Source: Fen-330 sp050008465 (GTDB lineage: Bacteria > Acidobacteriota > Terriglobia > Bryobacterales > Bryobacteraceae). Taken from it: 64,000 bases of DNA. Under the pieces are notes generated by a model. That model saw nothing but the letters and a program-made list of their open reading frames with translations, was not told the origin of the DNA and did no database searches. Where the stretch lies: the NCBI GenBank assembly GCA_050008465.1, contig JBEKMO010000006.1:28418-92417 (forward strand), given 5' to 3'. Made by a program: the position numbers and the translations under genes. This document shows positions 41,497 to 52,091 of the stretch, in pieces; the first letter of the stretch is position 1; each line of letters starts with the position of its first letter.

Positions 41497-42822
41497 TCAC
41501 CGCTGCATTACCGCGCGAATGGAACGGACCGCCAGATCTTCCGTGCCCGAACCAACCACTGCGCGGAATGCCCGGTAGTCTCGTGCCACTGCGATCACAA
41601 TACCCACGGTGACCAGCACGACCAGCGCCCTGTAGTCGGACACCGACAGGCCCCCCCGTGCCAACGACAGCAGATACCAGAGACCAAGGCCGGCCAATAG
41701 ACAATACGTGCCGTCAGCCGGGCTGATGATCCGCAGGTATTGGAAATTGGGAACGAAGCTCGCGAAGGCAACGAAGCCCAAGGCGATGAGCGCGGCCACC
41801 TCAGCGGCCCGCGGATCCACAATCTGTCCCACGCCTTCTGCGCGATGCAGCAGTCGACGGGGGAGCACCGCCACCACCGTGCCGACCAGCGCGAGCGCTG
41901 CCGTGGCCGGACCCACGATCCAAAGCAGGTAGAAGAACTGGTACCAGGGGCCGGAGTAGTATTGCGTGGGATACGACCCAGCGGCGGAGTGACCCGACAG
42001 CACGTGATGGAGAGCGGAGAGCGACGGGCGAATCCCGTTGGCTAGAATGCCCCACACCAGAAGGGTTCCGGCCAGGCAAGCCACCCCTCCGAGAGCCAGC
42101 AGAGCAACGGCTTTCCAGGAGCGTTCCTTCACCACCAGCACCCCAAGCACCCACGCGGCGCACAGGCCATAGGAGAGGACTCCCGACTCCTTGGTCATCA
42201 GGGAATACGCGCCAGCCGCGAGCCATGCGGCATACAGCAGGACTCGCCGGGGGCTGCGGGTGATCTCGCTGGTGAGGTATGCCAGCAGCAAGCCGCAGAA
42301 GCCAAGTGGGGCGTCCAGCCATGCCCGCTGCGCCATGCCGAGTTCGCCCACCGAGAACGCCAGGAATGTCACCGCGAACACCGCAATCCACGGGTTGAAG
42401 AAACGCCACCCGAACCACGCCACGAGCGCTAGCGACAAGCAACTGAAGAGGCAGGACACCGCCGCGCCCGCGCTCTCGTCCCCTACCCCGCTGACTTTCA
42501 TCGCGGCTGCGACCAGCCATACGTAACCGATGCGCGTCGGGGGCGGGTAGACCCAATTGCCGGGGTTGCGTTCGAACTCCGCGATCAGCGCCGGGGTAAC
42601 GCCGAGGCCTTGGTCCGCGATCCGGCTCGCATACCGGGTGTACACCTTCTCGTCCGGGCTCCGGGAAGGCACGCCCGCCAGGTTGATGACGCGGAGGACG
42701 ACTCCGACTGCGATCACCACCGCCAGCGCGACGGGGACGACCAGCCGTTTCACCGTGCCGGTTCCCGCAGCCGGCTGGGTCTTGGTGGCCGGGATCTTCT
42801 TCGGACGCTTAGTCTGACCCAC
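41497..42822 (-). CDS. GT-C-type glycosyltransferase-like membrane protein
   Basis: 441 residues with about eleven membrane segments. After the first helix (VVPVALAVVIAVGVVLRV) comes the loop SRSPDEKVYTRYASRIADQG, where the Asp-Glu pair is placed as in GT39/ArnT-like lipid-dependent glycosyltransferases. MTKESGVLSYGLCAAW, also typical of the clan, follows. The donor would be a polyprenyl-phosphate sugar, acting outside the membrane. The start overlaps the TPR protein gene by 14 bases. Confidence 0.65.
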   Translation of the reverse strand: MGQTKRPKKIPATKTQPAAGTGTVKRLVVPVALAVVIAVGVVLRVINLAGVPSRSPDEKVYTRYASRIADQGLGVTPALIAEFERNPGNWVYPPPTRIGYVWLVAAAMKVSGVGDESAGAAVSCLFSCLSLALVAWFGWRFFNPWIAVFAVTFLAFSVGELGMAQRAWLDAPLGFCGLLLAYLTSEITRSPRRVLLYAAWLAAGAYSLMTKESGVLSYGLCAAWVLGVLVVKERSWKAVALLALGGVACLAGTLLVWGILANGIRPSLSALHHVLSGHSAAGSYPTQYYSGPWYQFFYLLWIVGPATAALALVGTVVAVLPRRLLHRAEGVGQIVDPRAAEVAALIALGFVAFASFVPNFQYLRIISPADGTYCLLAGLGLWYLLSLARGGLSVSDYRALVVLVTVGIVIAVARDYRAFRAVVGSGTEDLAVRSIRAVMQR

Positions 42823-44023
42823 GCCGCTTCTGCTCCTGTGCCCGGGCCAGGTTCTCTCTGGCCACAGGGTCTCCCGGCTTGAGTCTCAGCGCTTCCTGGC
42901 TTGCCTGAATTGCCTGGTCCCACATTTTCAACGAGGCGAAAGCGACGCACATGTTGTTGTAGGCGTCGACCGAATCCGGCTTCAGCCTCAGCGCCGTACT
43001 GGCTGCCGCGATGGATTCCGGGAACCTCCCGCCGTTGTACTGGAACGCCGATACCCTTAACCAATCGATCGGGTCGCGGGACTGAAGCACCCGCGTGCGG
43101 TCCGCGCTCAAGGGGAGAACATCGATAGTCTGTCCGCAAGCAAGGCCGCTTAGGATCAGCAGACAGGCGCACCCCGCGGGAACCAACCGCCGCGCCAACT
43201 CAGACAGGAGTTCAACTATTCTGGCGAGCGCTAGCGATGCGGCCAGAGCCACACCAATGCCGGCGGGAAGAGGCTCCCCGGGGGCGGCCACCACCAGGAT
43301 CAGAAGCCACCACAGGCCAAAGGACACCCCACTGGTCTCGCGCCACACCGCGGTCGAGACCGCAACCCCTACCAGGATGATGAACAGCAGTCCAACGCCC
43401 GACCCAGGCGGCCCGGCGGGGCCAAACGCAGGCAGGAAAGCGGCCAGGGCCTGCGCCGCGCCAGCCGGCGGCGTCTCCCCGGGGATCACTGGACCTGCCC
43501 TGACCGTAAGCAGCGACAAGAGGGACACCAGCAACCCGGGAATGCACCTGAGGAAGACTCCGGCAACAGCGCGCCATTCCCCCCTCTTTTCGCACAGCAA
43601 CGCGAACGCGAAGAGCAGCGCAGCGAAGGCCAGCGTCGCGCGATGAAAGCAGGCCGCCGCCGCAACGGGCAAGAGGTAAATTCCGTACTTTCGCCATCCA
43701 GGCCGCCACTGATACACCACGAGCCCCGCCACCATCCCCAGGGTGCTCCAGACAATCGGGCGGCGGGTGAAGTCGAACAGTATCGAGGCATTCGTGGGAT
43801 CCAGCCCGTACCACGCCACCGCGAACCCCGCCGCATATCGGGCGCCTGGACCCGGCATGGCAGCCTCGAATACCCCGAGAAACAGCGGCAGCAGCAAGAT
43901 CAGCAGGGCCAGGAATGAGTAGAAGCTGAGAGGGTCGTAGTACCCAGGCCCCGAATATGCCAGCCAAACACACGCCAGCACGGCAGCGGTGAGAATCCCC
44001 GTCTGTCGCTGGTCCGTTCTCAT
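42809..44023 (-). CDS. Polytopic membrane protein with C-terminal TPRs
   Basis: 404 residues. Residues 1-300 contain nine to ten membrane segments (GILTAAVLACVWLAYSG; FLALLILLLPLFLGVFE; FGLWWLLILVVAAPG; CACLLILSGLACG). The last 90 residues are two or three TPR units, e.g. NNMCVAFASLKMWDQAIQAS with EALRLKPGDPVARENLARAQ. It is coupled to the downstream GT-C-like protein, so probable partner in surface polysaccharide or protein glycosylation. Not otherwise recognised. Confidence 0.6.
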   Translation of the reverse strand: MRTDQRQTGILTAAVLACVWLAYSGPGYYDPLSFYSFLALLILLLPLFLGVFEAAMPGPGARYAAGFAVAWYGLDPTNASILFDFTRRPIVWSTLGMVAGLVVYQWRPGWRKYGIYLLPVAAAACFHRATLAFAALLFAFALLCEKRGEWRAVAGVFLRCIPGLLVSLLSLLTVRAGPVIPGETPPAGAAQALAAFLPAFGPAGPPGSGVGLLFIILVGVAVSTAVWRETSGVSFGLWWLLILVVAAPGEPLPAGIGVALAASLALARIVELLSELARRLVPAGCACLLILSGLACGQTIDVLPLSADRTRVLQSRDPIDWLRVSAFQYNGGRFPESIAAASTALRLKPDSVDAYNNMCVAFASLKMWDQAIQASQEALRLKPGDPVARENLARAQEQKRRGSD

Positions 44024-44139
44024 CCGGGGTGGATTATAGCACGGGGCACCCGGAAGCCATTCAACCCCAGAAATCCCCGTACAACCTAGAAAGCAAGCAG
44101 TTTGATGCTACCAAGGTGTCCCGCGGGCCCGGTTCTCCG

Positions 44140-44145
44140 TATAAT
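44140..44145 (+). promoter_or_regulatory. Consensus -10 upstream of the radical SAM gene
   Basis: TATAAT 41 bases before the TTG start chosen for the radical SAM gene; transcription would begin near 44152. No recognisable -35 at 17 bases. Confidence 0.4.
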
Positions 44146-44186
44146 CACCACTGGCTATCTTTGGCATGTCCCAGGAGGATTCGAGA

Positions 44187-45851
44187 TTGAGCACCCAGGT
44201 CTTTTCGCCCACCACCGCGAAGGGTTTTAAGGTCATCCAGCCCGAGACCACCTACGGCGGGTCCCGCATCGACCCCATGCGCAGGGGTTTGCCGAAGATC
44301 ACCCAATCGCTCTGCCCCGAGTGTACCCGCGTGATCGAAGCGCGCATCTTCGAGGAGAGCGGCAAGGTCCTCATGGAGAAGACCTGCCCGCAGCACGGCT
44401 ACTTCAGGGACACCGTCTACTCCGACGTCAAGCTCTACCTGAAGATGGAGGAGTGGAGTTTCGGCGATAGCCGCGGCGTGAGTAATCCCGCCATTCCCAG
44501 CGCCAGCCGTTGCCCCGACCAGTGCGGTCTGTGCTCCATGCACACCAACCATACCGTGCTGTCCAACGTGGACCTCACCAACCGCTGCAATCTCACCTGC
44601 CCGGTCTGCTTCGCCAACGCCAACGCGGCCGGCTACCTGTATGAGCCCAGCCTGGAACAGGTCCGCCGCATGCTCTCAGCGCTGCGCAATGAGAAGCCCG
44701 TGGCCAACCGCATCGTCCAGTTCTCCGGCGGGGAACCCACCATCTACCCCCACTTCCTCGAGGCCTTGCGCATGGCCCACGAGATGGGCTTCTCCCACAT
44801 TCAGTGCGCCACCAACGGCGTCATGTTCACCGACCTGGAATTCGCCATGCAGGCGAAGGAGGCCGGCCTCCACACCCTCTACCTCCAGTTCGACGGCGTG
44901 TGCGAAGACATTTACATGCGCACCCGGGGCGAGTCTCTGCTGGCCCAGAAGCTCGAGTGCATCGAAAACGCCCGTAAGGCCGGCATGAAGATCTGCTTCG
45001 TGCCCACCATCGTCAAGGGCATCAACGATCACCAGATCGGCGACATCATTCGCCTGGCCCTGGACAACATCGACGTGGTCAGCGCCATCAGCTTCCAGCC
45101 GGTGGCCTTCACCGGCCGCATCTCCCGGAAAGAACTCGAGGCCAAGCGGCTCACCATGTCCGACGTCGCTCACGCCGTGCACCAGCAGACCGGCATCTGC
45201 GATCCCTACGACGACTGGATGCCGCTTTCTTGCGTGGCGCCGTTCTCGAAGTTCCTGGGCGCGCTGCGCGGCGAACTCATCCCTACGCTCAGCTCGCACC
45301 CGCACTGCGCCATGGGGACCTACATGTTCGTCGACCAGAACAAGAAGGCGACCCCAATCACCCAGTTCGTCGACATCGGCGCGTTCCTCCAGGACCTGGA
45401 CACCATGTCCCGCAACCTCGCCAAGCAGCGCATCAAGTTCTTCTCCAAGATGAAGACCTGGAACTCGCTGCGTAAGCACTATCGCGAAGATCGCGCCCCC
45501 GAGGGGCTCACCTTCAGCAAGTTCCTGGAGACCTTGCAGGGCCTCATGGACAAGGAGTACGGCCGCGGCAAGAAGGAGCAGGAGGGTTACACCTACAAGA
45601 CCCTCATGGTCGCGGGCATGCACTTCATGGATGCCTACAACTACGACATCGAGCGGGTGAAGCGCTGCGTCATCCACTACGCCGCCCCCAACGGCCTGAT
45701 CTACCCGTTCTGCGCCTACAACTCCGGCCCGACCTACCGCGAGAAGATCGAGCGCAAGTACTCGATGCCTTTCGACAAGCAGCTCGAGCTGCTGGGCCTC
45801 AACGGCGCCTGCGGCAACGGTTCCAAGCCCCCGCTGGTGAACCTGAAGTAA
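44187..45851 (+). CDS. Radical SAM enzyme of the tetraether / membrane-spanning lipid synthase type
   Basis: 554 residues from a TTG at 44187 that has a perfect AGGAGG eight bases upstream; the ATG at 44166 would add seven residues. N-terminal metal-binding cysteines (SLCPECTRV, KTCPQHGYF, RCPDQCGLC) precede the radical SAM cluster CNLTCPVC (Cys134, 138, 141) and GGEPT. C-terminal cysteines lie in CVIHYAAPNGLIYPFCAYN and NGACG. This layout matches COG1964 proteins, including archaeal tetraether synthase (Tes) and the bacterial synthases that join two fatty acid tails to diabolic acid. Acidobacteriota make iso-diabolic acid, so this is a good candidate. No partner lipid gene is adjacent; dnaG follows. 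Confidence 0.8.
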   Translation: MSTQVFSPTTAKGFKVIQPETTYGGSRIDPMRRGLPKITQSLCPECTRVIEARIFEESGKVLMEKTCPQHGYFRDTVYSDVKLYLKMEEWSFGDSRGVSNPAIPSASRCPDQCGLCSMHTNHTVLSNVDLTNRCNLTCPVCFANANAAGYLYEPSLEQVRRMLSALRNEKPVANRIVQFSGGEPTIYPHFLEALRMAHEMGFSHIQCATNGVMFTDLEFAMQAKEAGLHTLYLQFDGVCEDIYMRTRGESLLAQKLECIENARKAGMKICFVPTIVKGINDHQIGDIIRLALDNIDVVSAISFQPVAFTGRISRKELEAKRLTMSDVAHAVHQQTGICDPYDDWMPLSCVAPFSKFLGALRGELIPTLSSHPHCAMGTYMFVDQNKKATPITQFVDIGAFLQDLDTMSRNLAKQRIKFFSKMKTWNSLRKHYREDRAPEGLTFSKFLETLQGLMDKEYGRGKKEQEGYTYKTLMVAGMHFMDAYNYDIERVKRCVIHYAAPNGLIYPFCAYNSGPTYREKIERKYSMPFDKQLELLGLNGACGNGSKPPLVNLK

Positions 45852-45872
45852 ACAGCACCGGATCCCCGGACC

Positions 45873-45895
45873 GAGCCGCGACCGCGAGGGAGCGG
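45873..45895. repeat. Dispersed 23-bp repeat, copy 2
   Basis: Exact copy of 28247-28269, between the radical SAM gene and dnaG. Confidence 0.6.
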
Positions 45896-45980
45896 AAGCC
45901 GGCCGTGCCGCTCGCCGCCGCGCTACCATGGGATACGCCTATCCGGCGGAGCCGGCCTGCCGCGCGGATAGCGCCGCGCC

Positions 45981-47717
45981 ATGGATTTCGTCGAGCAGCT
46001 CAAGTCTTCTATCGACATCGTCGAAGTGGTGGGGCAATACGTGCGCTTGCGCAAGGCGGGCACGCGCTTCGTCGGTTTGTGCCCATTTCACACCGAGAAG
46101 ACGCCCTCGTTCGGCGTCCACGGCGTGCACCAGTTCTACAAGTGTTTCGGCTGCGGCGCCGGCGGAGACGTCATCAAGTTCGTCATGGAGATCGACGGCC
46201 TCACCTTCTACGAGGCGCTCAAAGTCCTGGCCGATCGGCATGGCATCCCCATGCCCAAGCGCGCCGAGTACTCCGACCCCCAGACCAAGCTGCGCGCCGC
46301 GCTCTATCGCATGCACGAACTCGCCCGCGACCTGTTCTGCTCGGCCTTGAAATCCTCTCAGGGCGCGGAGGCGCGCGCCTACCTTGCCAAGCGCGGCGTG
46401 GCGCCGTCCCTCATCGACGAGTTCGAGCTGGGCTACGCCGAGCCCTCCGGCCATTTGCTGGCGCGCGCCTTCGAGGCGGAAGGGTTCACCGCCGAGCAGA
46501 TGGAGGCCTCCGGCCTGGTGCTCAAACGCCAGGAAGGCTCCGGCTTCTTCGACCGCTTCCGCGGCCGGCTCATGTTTCCCATCCACAACGAGCAGGCGAA
46601 GATCATTGCGTTCGGCGGCCGGGCGCTGGCCGCCGGGCAGGAGCCCAAGTACCTGAACTCGTCGGAGACCGAGATCTATCGCAAGGGCCGGGTGCTGTTC
46701 AATCTGCATCGCGCGAAGGAGTCGATCCGCAAGACCAACCGCGCGGTCCTGGTCGAGGGCTACATGGACGCGATCGGCGTGTGGAGCGCCGGCGTGCGCG
46801 AGGTGGTGGCTTCCTGCGGCACCGCGCTGGTCAGCGAGCAGGTGCGTGCGCTGCGCCGCCATTCCGAGCGCATCGTGGTGAACTTCGATCCCGACCAGGC
46901 GGGCGTCAAGGCGGCCGAGCGCTCCATTCAGATGCTGCTCGAAGAAGGCATGAAAGTGCGCGTCCTCGAGCTCGAGGGCGGCCACGACCCCGACGAGTAC
47001 ATCCAGCAGAACGGCGCCGAGATGTACCGCGCGCGGGTTGAAAAAGCGCCCGGCTACTTTCTCTGGCTCGCCGACCGCGCCCGCGCCAGCTTCGACATGC
47101 GCACCTCGGAAGGCCGCATCGCCGGACTGCGGTCTCTGGTTCCGGCAGTTCAACGCGTCCCAGACAAAATGGACAGAGCAGCGATCATGGTTGAGCTCGC
47201 GGACTATCTGCAGGTTGATCGATCAATCGTGGCTGATCGGCTTTACAAGGACGCCATCGAGCGCCGTGAGAAATCTGTTGCCACCGTGAAGGATCTGCCG
47301 CGCCGCCACGTCGAGCGCATCCTGCTGAACGCGCTGCTGACCAGCGAGGACGTTCGCCGCGCCGTTTTGCCTCGCCTCAAGGCCATGCCCGCCTGCGAGC
47401 AGTTCGTCACCCGCCGCATTTTCCAGGCCCTGTTCGCCATCGATGAATCCCAGGCCTCCTTCCGTTTCACGGAGCTCGAAGCGCGTCTTTCCGACCCCGA
47501 CAAGGAGCTGCTCGCCAGCTTGGTTTTTGCCGATAAGCCAGATGACGAGGAGTATTCGTTGGAGAAGGCGGTCGAGTGCCTGCGCAGGCTCGAACAGGAC
47601 GCCCGGGATGCCCAGCGCGCCGCCCTCAAGGCGCGCATCAAGGACGCCGAGCGTGCTGGTATGCTGGAGGAAGCTCTCCGCATCGCGGAGGAGCTTGCCC
47701 GCCTCGAACGGACCTGA
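45981..47717 (+). CDS. dnaG: DNA primase
   Basis: 578 residues. The CHC2 zinc finger (CPFHTEKTPSFGVHG with YKCFGCGAGG, about 34-62) is followed by the primase core and TOPRIM domain, with the catalytic Glu in LVEGYMDAIGVWSAG and Asp in NFDPDQAG. The C-terminal helicase-binding part is present. It makes RNA primers for replication. It lies upstream of rpoD, the usual dnaG-rpoD order, but rpsU is missing and a radical SAM gene precedes it. Confidence 0.95.
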   Translation: MDFVEQLKSSIDIVEVVGQYVRLRKAGTRFVGLCPFHTEKTPSFGVHGVHQFYKCFGCGAGGDVIKFVMEIDGLTFYEALKVLADRHGIPMPKRAEYSDPQTKLRAALYRMHELARDLFCSALKSSQGAEARAYLAKRGVAPSLIDEFELGYAEPSGHLLARAFEAEGFTAEQMEASGLVLKRQEGSGFFDRFRGRLMFPIHNEQAKIIAFGGRALAAGQEPKYLNSSETEIYRKGRVLFNLHRAKESIRKTNRAVLVEGYMDAIGVWSAGVREVVASCGTALVSEQVRALRRHSERIVVNFDPDQAGVKAAERSIQMLLEEGMKVRVLELEGGHDPDEYIQQNGAEMYRARVEKAPGYFLWLADRARASFDMRTSEGRIAGLRSLVPAVQRVPDKMDRAAIMVELADYLQVDRSIVADRLYKDAIERREKSVATVKDLPRRHVERILLNALLTSEDVRRAVLPRLKAMPACEQFVTRRIFQALFAIDESQASFRFTELEARLSDPDKELLASLVFADKPDDEEYSLEKAVECLRRLEQDARDAQRAALKARIKDAERAGMLEEALRIAEELARLERT

Positions 47718-47778
47718 ATGGGGGCTGATGCAGTGTTGTACAATGGCGGGAAGTTGACAGCAGGGTGATGGGGTTTCC

Positions 47779-49455
<1,677 letters not shown>

Positions 49456-49468
49456 GCGGCCACCCACG

Positions 49469-50083
49469 ATGAAACGCGCAGTGCTCATGGCCGGCTTGGC
49501 GATGGCAGTCGCCTTGGCGGCGCCGCCCCTGGCCAAGACCGAGGCGGAAAGAAGGATTCTCGCCGTGCTGGACCAGGCGCGCAACGCGGGCGAGGTTTAC
49601 CTGGAGGTCCCCATTACCGACGGCAGAATACTGCGTCTGCTCACCGAGGCGGCCGACGCCAGGAACGTGGTCGAAATCGGCACGTCCACGGGATACTCGG
49701 GTCTGTGGCTGTGCCTGGCGCTCCAGAAGACCGGTGGCAGGCTGACGACATTCGAGATCGACCCGGGCCGGGCAGCGGAGGCTCGCAAACACTTCCAGAA
49801 GGCTGGTGTCGGCCAGATGGTCACGGTTGTCGAGGGCGACGCCCACGAGAACGTGAAGCGGCTGAAAGAGCCCATCGACGTGGTCTTCATCGACGCTGAC
49901 AAGCAGGGCTATGTGGACTACCTGATCAGACTGTTGCCCCTCCTACGCCCGGGTGGCCTGATCCTGGCCCACAACGTGGATTCGGCGCCCGAGTACGTCC
50001 GGGCAGTCACGACCAGCCCGGACCTGGAGACCGTCTTCTACATGCAAGGCGCGGGGCTGGGCGTGACACTGAAGAAACGCTGA
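49469..50083 (+). CDS. O-methyltransferase, SAM-dependent (family 3 type), with apparent signal peptide
   Basis: 204 residues. The Rossmann core is that of catechol/caffeoyl-CoA O-methyltransferases: NVVEIGTSTGYSGLWLCLAL, TTFEIDPGRAAEARKHF, VVFIDADKQGYVDYL (metal-binding Asp) and GGLILAHNVD. Unlike most of the family it starts with MKRAVLMAGLAMAVALAAPPLAKT, which reads as a signal peptide; SAM is not expected outside the cytoplasm, so an anchored protein or misread start is possible. It follows rpoD by 13 bases and may be co-transcribed. Confidence 0.75.
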   Translation: MKRAVLMAGLAMAVALAAPPLAKTEAERRILAVLDQARNAGEVYLEVPITDGRILRLLTEAADARNVVEIGTSTGYSGLWLCLALQKTGGRLTTFEIDPGRAAEARKHFQKAGVGQMVTVVEGDAHENVKRLKEPIDVVFIDADKQGYVDYLIRLLPLLRPGGLILAHNVDSAPEYVRAVTTSPDLETVFYMQGAGLGVTLKKR

Positions 50084-50088
50084 GCTGG

Positions 50089-50685
50089 CTAGTACACCTG
50101 TTTCACAATCCCCACGATCGCTTCCGGCACCAGATGCTCCCACGGCTCTCCGCGACGGATCCGCCCTCGCACCTCGCTTGCCGAGAGCTCGTCGTACTCC
50201 TGTTCCATCGGGAGCGCGTGTATGCGGCCGCGCATCCGCGCGGGCGGCTCGTACACCCCCTTGCGCGGAGCCACCAGCAGTTGGAATTCGCCAAGCTGCT
50301 CCAGGAAGGCGCCTGGCTGCTCGTAGTCCCAGTTCACGACGCGTTCGGCGGCATCCCGCCCGCACAGGAAGTACAATTCGGCGCCCGCGCCGTAAGCCTC
50401 ACCGCACTCCCGCGCGATCTCGATGAACAGCCCTTTCTCGCTGGCTGCGATTGAGAATCGCAGGTCCTCCCCGATCGCCGTTTCGAGCAGCCGCAGGCGA
50501 TCCTCGAAGCGCGCGCCCTCCCAGCCCTTGTGCGGAAGAATGCGCGGCAGCACGAACACTACCTCATCCACCACCGCCAGACCCGCGCCCGCCAGCGCCA
50601 GGTGCGCCCGGGTTGGAGGATTGAACGTCCCCGGAAACACGCCCAGCCGCCGCGCCTCGCCCACCGCCCGCCGCAGAAACTCCAT
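50089..50685 (-). CDS. nadD: Nicotinate-nucleotide adenylyltransferase-like protein
   Basis: 198 residues. The nucleotidyltransferase signature is present with a variation: VFPGTFNPPTRAHLALA, where the usual (H/T)xGH reads TRAH, and SASEVRGRIRRGE for the ISSTxxR motif near the C-terminus. ATP and NaMN would give deamido-NAD. The length fits NadD. The altered signature leaves room for another adenylyl- or cytidylyltransferase. Single gene, divergent from the zinc-ribbon protein; a palindrome TATCCTAGTAGGATA lies just before its start. Confidence 0.7.
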   Translation of the reverse strand: MEFLRRAVGEARRLGVFPGTFNPPTRAHLALAGAGLAVVDEVVFVLPRILPHKGWEGARFEDRLRLLETAIGEDLRFSIAASEKGLFIEIARECGEAYGAGAELYFLCGRDAAERVVNWDYEQPGAFLEQLGEFQLLVAPRKGVYEPPARMRGRIHALPMEQEYDELSASEVRGRIRRGEPWEHLVPEAIVGIVKQVY

Positions 50686-50779
50686 GCACCTATCCTAGTA
50701 GGATAAGGCTCTGCCTTGTCCCGGTTGCGAGCCTGCTGCGCTCCTATCTCAGGAATGCCTGCGGTAAAGTAGAAGTGAA

Positions 50780-51400
50780 ATGTTCAACTGGATCTGCCCG
50801 AAGTGCGGGAAAGAGGTCCCTCCCTCGTACTCGGAATGCCCTAACTGCGCAGCCAAGGACCAAACCCCGACCGAACCCGCCGCCACTCCCGCTCAAGCGC
50901 CGCCGCGCCCGGCGCCTCCAGGGCGGCGGGGCCCGGCTCTTCCAGTGTGGCTCGTGAGCGTGCTCATCGCCGTCGCGTTGATCGGCGCCGGAGCCGCGTT
51001 TCTGCTGCTCCGCCCGGCGAAGCCCGCGGACGCCCCGTCCGGGCCTGCCGCCGTGCTCGAAACCCCGTCCGCGCCGTCCTCTGCCGCAGCGCCGGCCAGC
51101 GCGGTTGCCAAGAGCCTCGAACTCACCGGGTTCCGCCTCACCGAGGACTCCAAACAGAGAGCCGTCTTGCAGTTCGTCGTCGTGAATCATTCCGCGGCGG
51201 ACCTTGGCGACATCGGTGCGAAGGTCAATCTGAACGCCCTCACCACGCAGCAGAAGCTGCAGCTCGTCGGAACCTTCGCGTTCCGGGCCACGCTCGGCCC
51301 TTACGAATCCAAGGAGCTCAAGGTCCCGGTCGACACCAAGCTGCGCGTTTACGAGCTTCCCGACTGGCAGTTCCTCCGCGCCGAGATCGCGGGCCAGTAG
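50780..51400 (+). CDS. Zinc-ribbon membrane protein of unknown function
   Basis: 206 residues. An N-terminal rubredoxin-type zinc ribbon (CPKCGKEVPPSYSECPNC, residues 6-23) is followed by a Pro-rich linker, one membrane segment (LPVWLVSVLIAVALIGAGAA, about 55-75), another low-complexity linker and an exterior beta domain (about 115-206: LELTGFRLTEDSKQRAVLQF, FRATLGPYESKELKVPVD). The layout resembles proteins with a cytosolic zinc sensor and external domain. It may be expressed together with nth (seven bases apart). Confidence 0.65.
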   Translation: MFNWICPKCGKEVPPSYSECPNCAAKDQTPTEPAATPAQAPPRPAPPGRRGPALPVWLVSVLIAVALIGAGAAFLLLRPAKPADAPSGPAAVLETPSAPSSAAAPASAVAKSLELTGFRLTEDSKQRAVLQFVVVNHSAADLGDIGAKVNLNALTTQQKLQLVGTFAFRATLGPYESKELKVPVDTKLRVYELPDWQFLRAEIAGQ

Positions 51401-51407
51401 GCCCCCC

Positions 51408-52088
51408 ATGCCCACGCGAACCCGAGCCAAACGTCCCAAGACCGCCGAGGAGCGCAAAGCCCGCGTTCGGAAGATCCTCGAGATCCTCGACCGCGCCTAT
51501 CCACAGGCCACCTGCGCGCTGGTCCACCGCAGCCCCTGGGAGCTGCTGGTTTCGACCATCCTCTCGGCTCAGTGCACCGACAAGCGTGTCAACGAGGTCA
51601 CACCCCTCCTGTTCCGCAAGTACCCCACCGTCGCCGATTTCGCCCACGCCAACCAGGCCGAGCTGGCCCAGGACGTCCGCTCCACGGGCTTTTTCAACAA
51701 CAAGGCCAAAGCCCTCATTGGCGCGGCCAGGAAGATCCTCGCCGAATTCCGCGGCGAGCTTCCCCGCAGCATGGAAGAAATGCTCACCATCCCGGGTGCG
51801 GCCCGCAAGACCGCCAACGTCGTCCTCGGCGCCGCTTTTGGCATCCCCAGCGGCATCGTCGTCGACACCCACGTCCAGCGTCTCGCCCGCCGCCTCGACC
51901 TCTCCAAGCAGACCGACCCGGTCAAAATCGAGCAGGACCTCATGCGGAGCATCCCCAAGGAGAAGTGGATTCTCTTCTCCCACCAACTCATCCACCACGG
52001 CCGCGCGCTGTGTATCGCTCGCAAACCGGACTGCGCCCGCTGCCCGCTCGAAGCCCTCTGCTACTCCGCGGACAAGACCGCGGGCTGA
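51408..52088 (+). CDS. nth: Endonuclease III
   Basis: 226 residues. The helix-hairpin-helix MLTIPGAARKTANVVLG supplies the catalytic Lys, and the Asp lies in GIVVDTHVQRLARRL. The C-terminal 4Fe-4S motif is C-x6-C-x2-C-x5-C (CIARKPDCARCPLEALC). It excises oxidised pyrimidines and nicks the abasic site. The basic N-terminus (TRTRAKRPKTAEERKARVRK) extends beyond the E. coli enzyme. Convergent with the glycosyltransferase operon with three bases between stops. Confidence 0.93.
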   Translation: MPTRTRAKRPKTAEERKARVRKILEILDRAYPQATCALVHRSPWELLVSTILSAQCTDKRVNEVTPLLFRKYPTVADFAHANQAELAQDVRSTGFFNNKAKALIGAARKILAEFRGELPRSMEEMLTIPGAARKTANVVLGAAFGIPSGIVVDTHVQRLARRLDLSKQTDPVKIEQDLMRSIPKEKWILFSHQLIHHGRALCIARKPDCARCPLEALCYSADKTAG

Positions 52089-52091
52089 CGC

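Noticed and set aside
44676..45929. 417-codon minus-strand frame antisense to the radical SAM gene
   Set aside because: Low-complexity Ala/Val/Glu/Leu composition; the plus frame contains the Fe-S motifs. Shadow frame.
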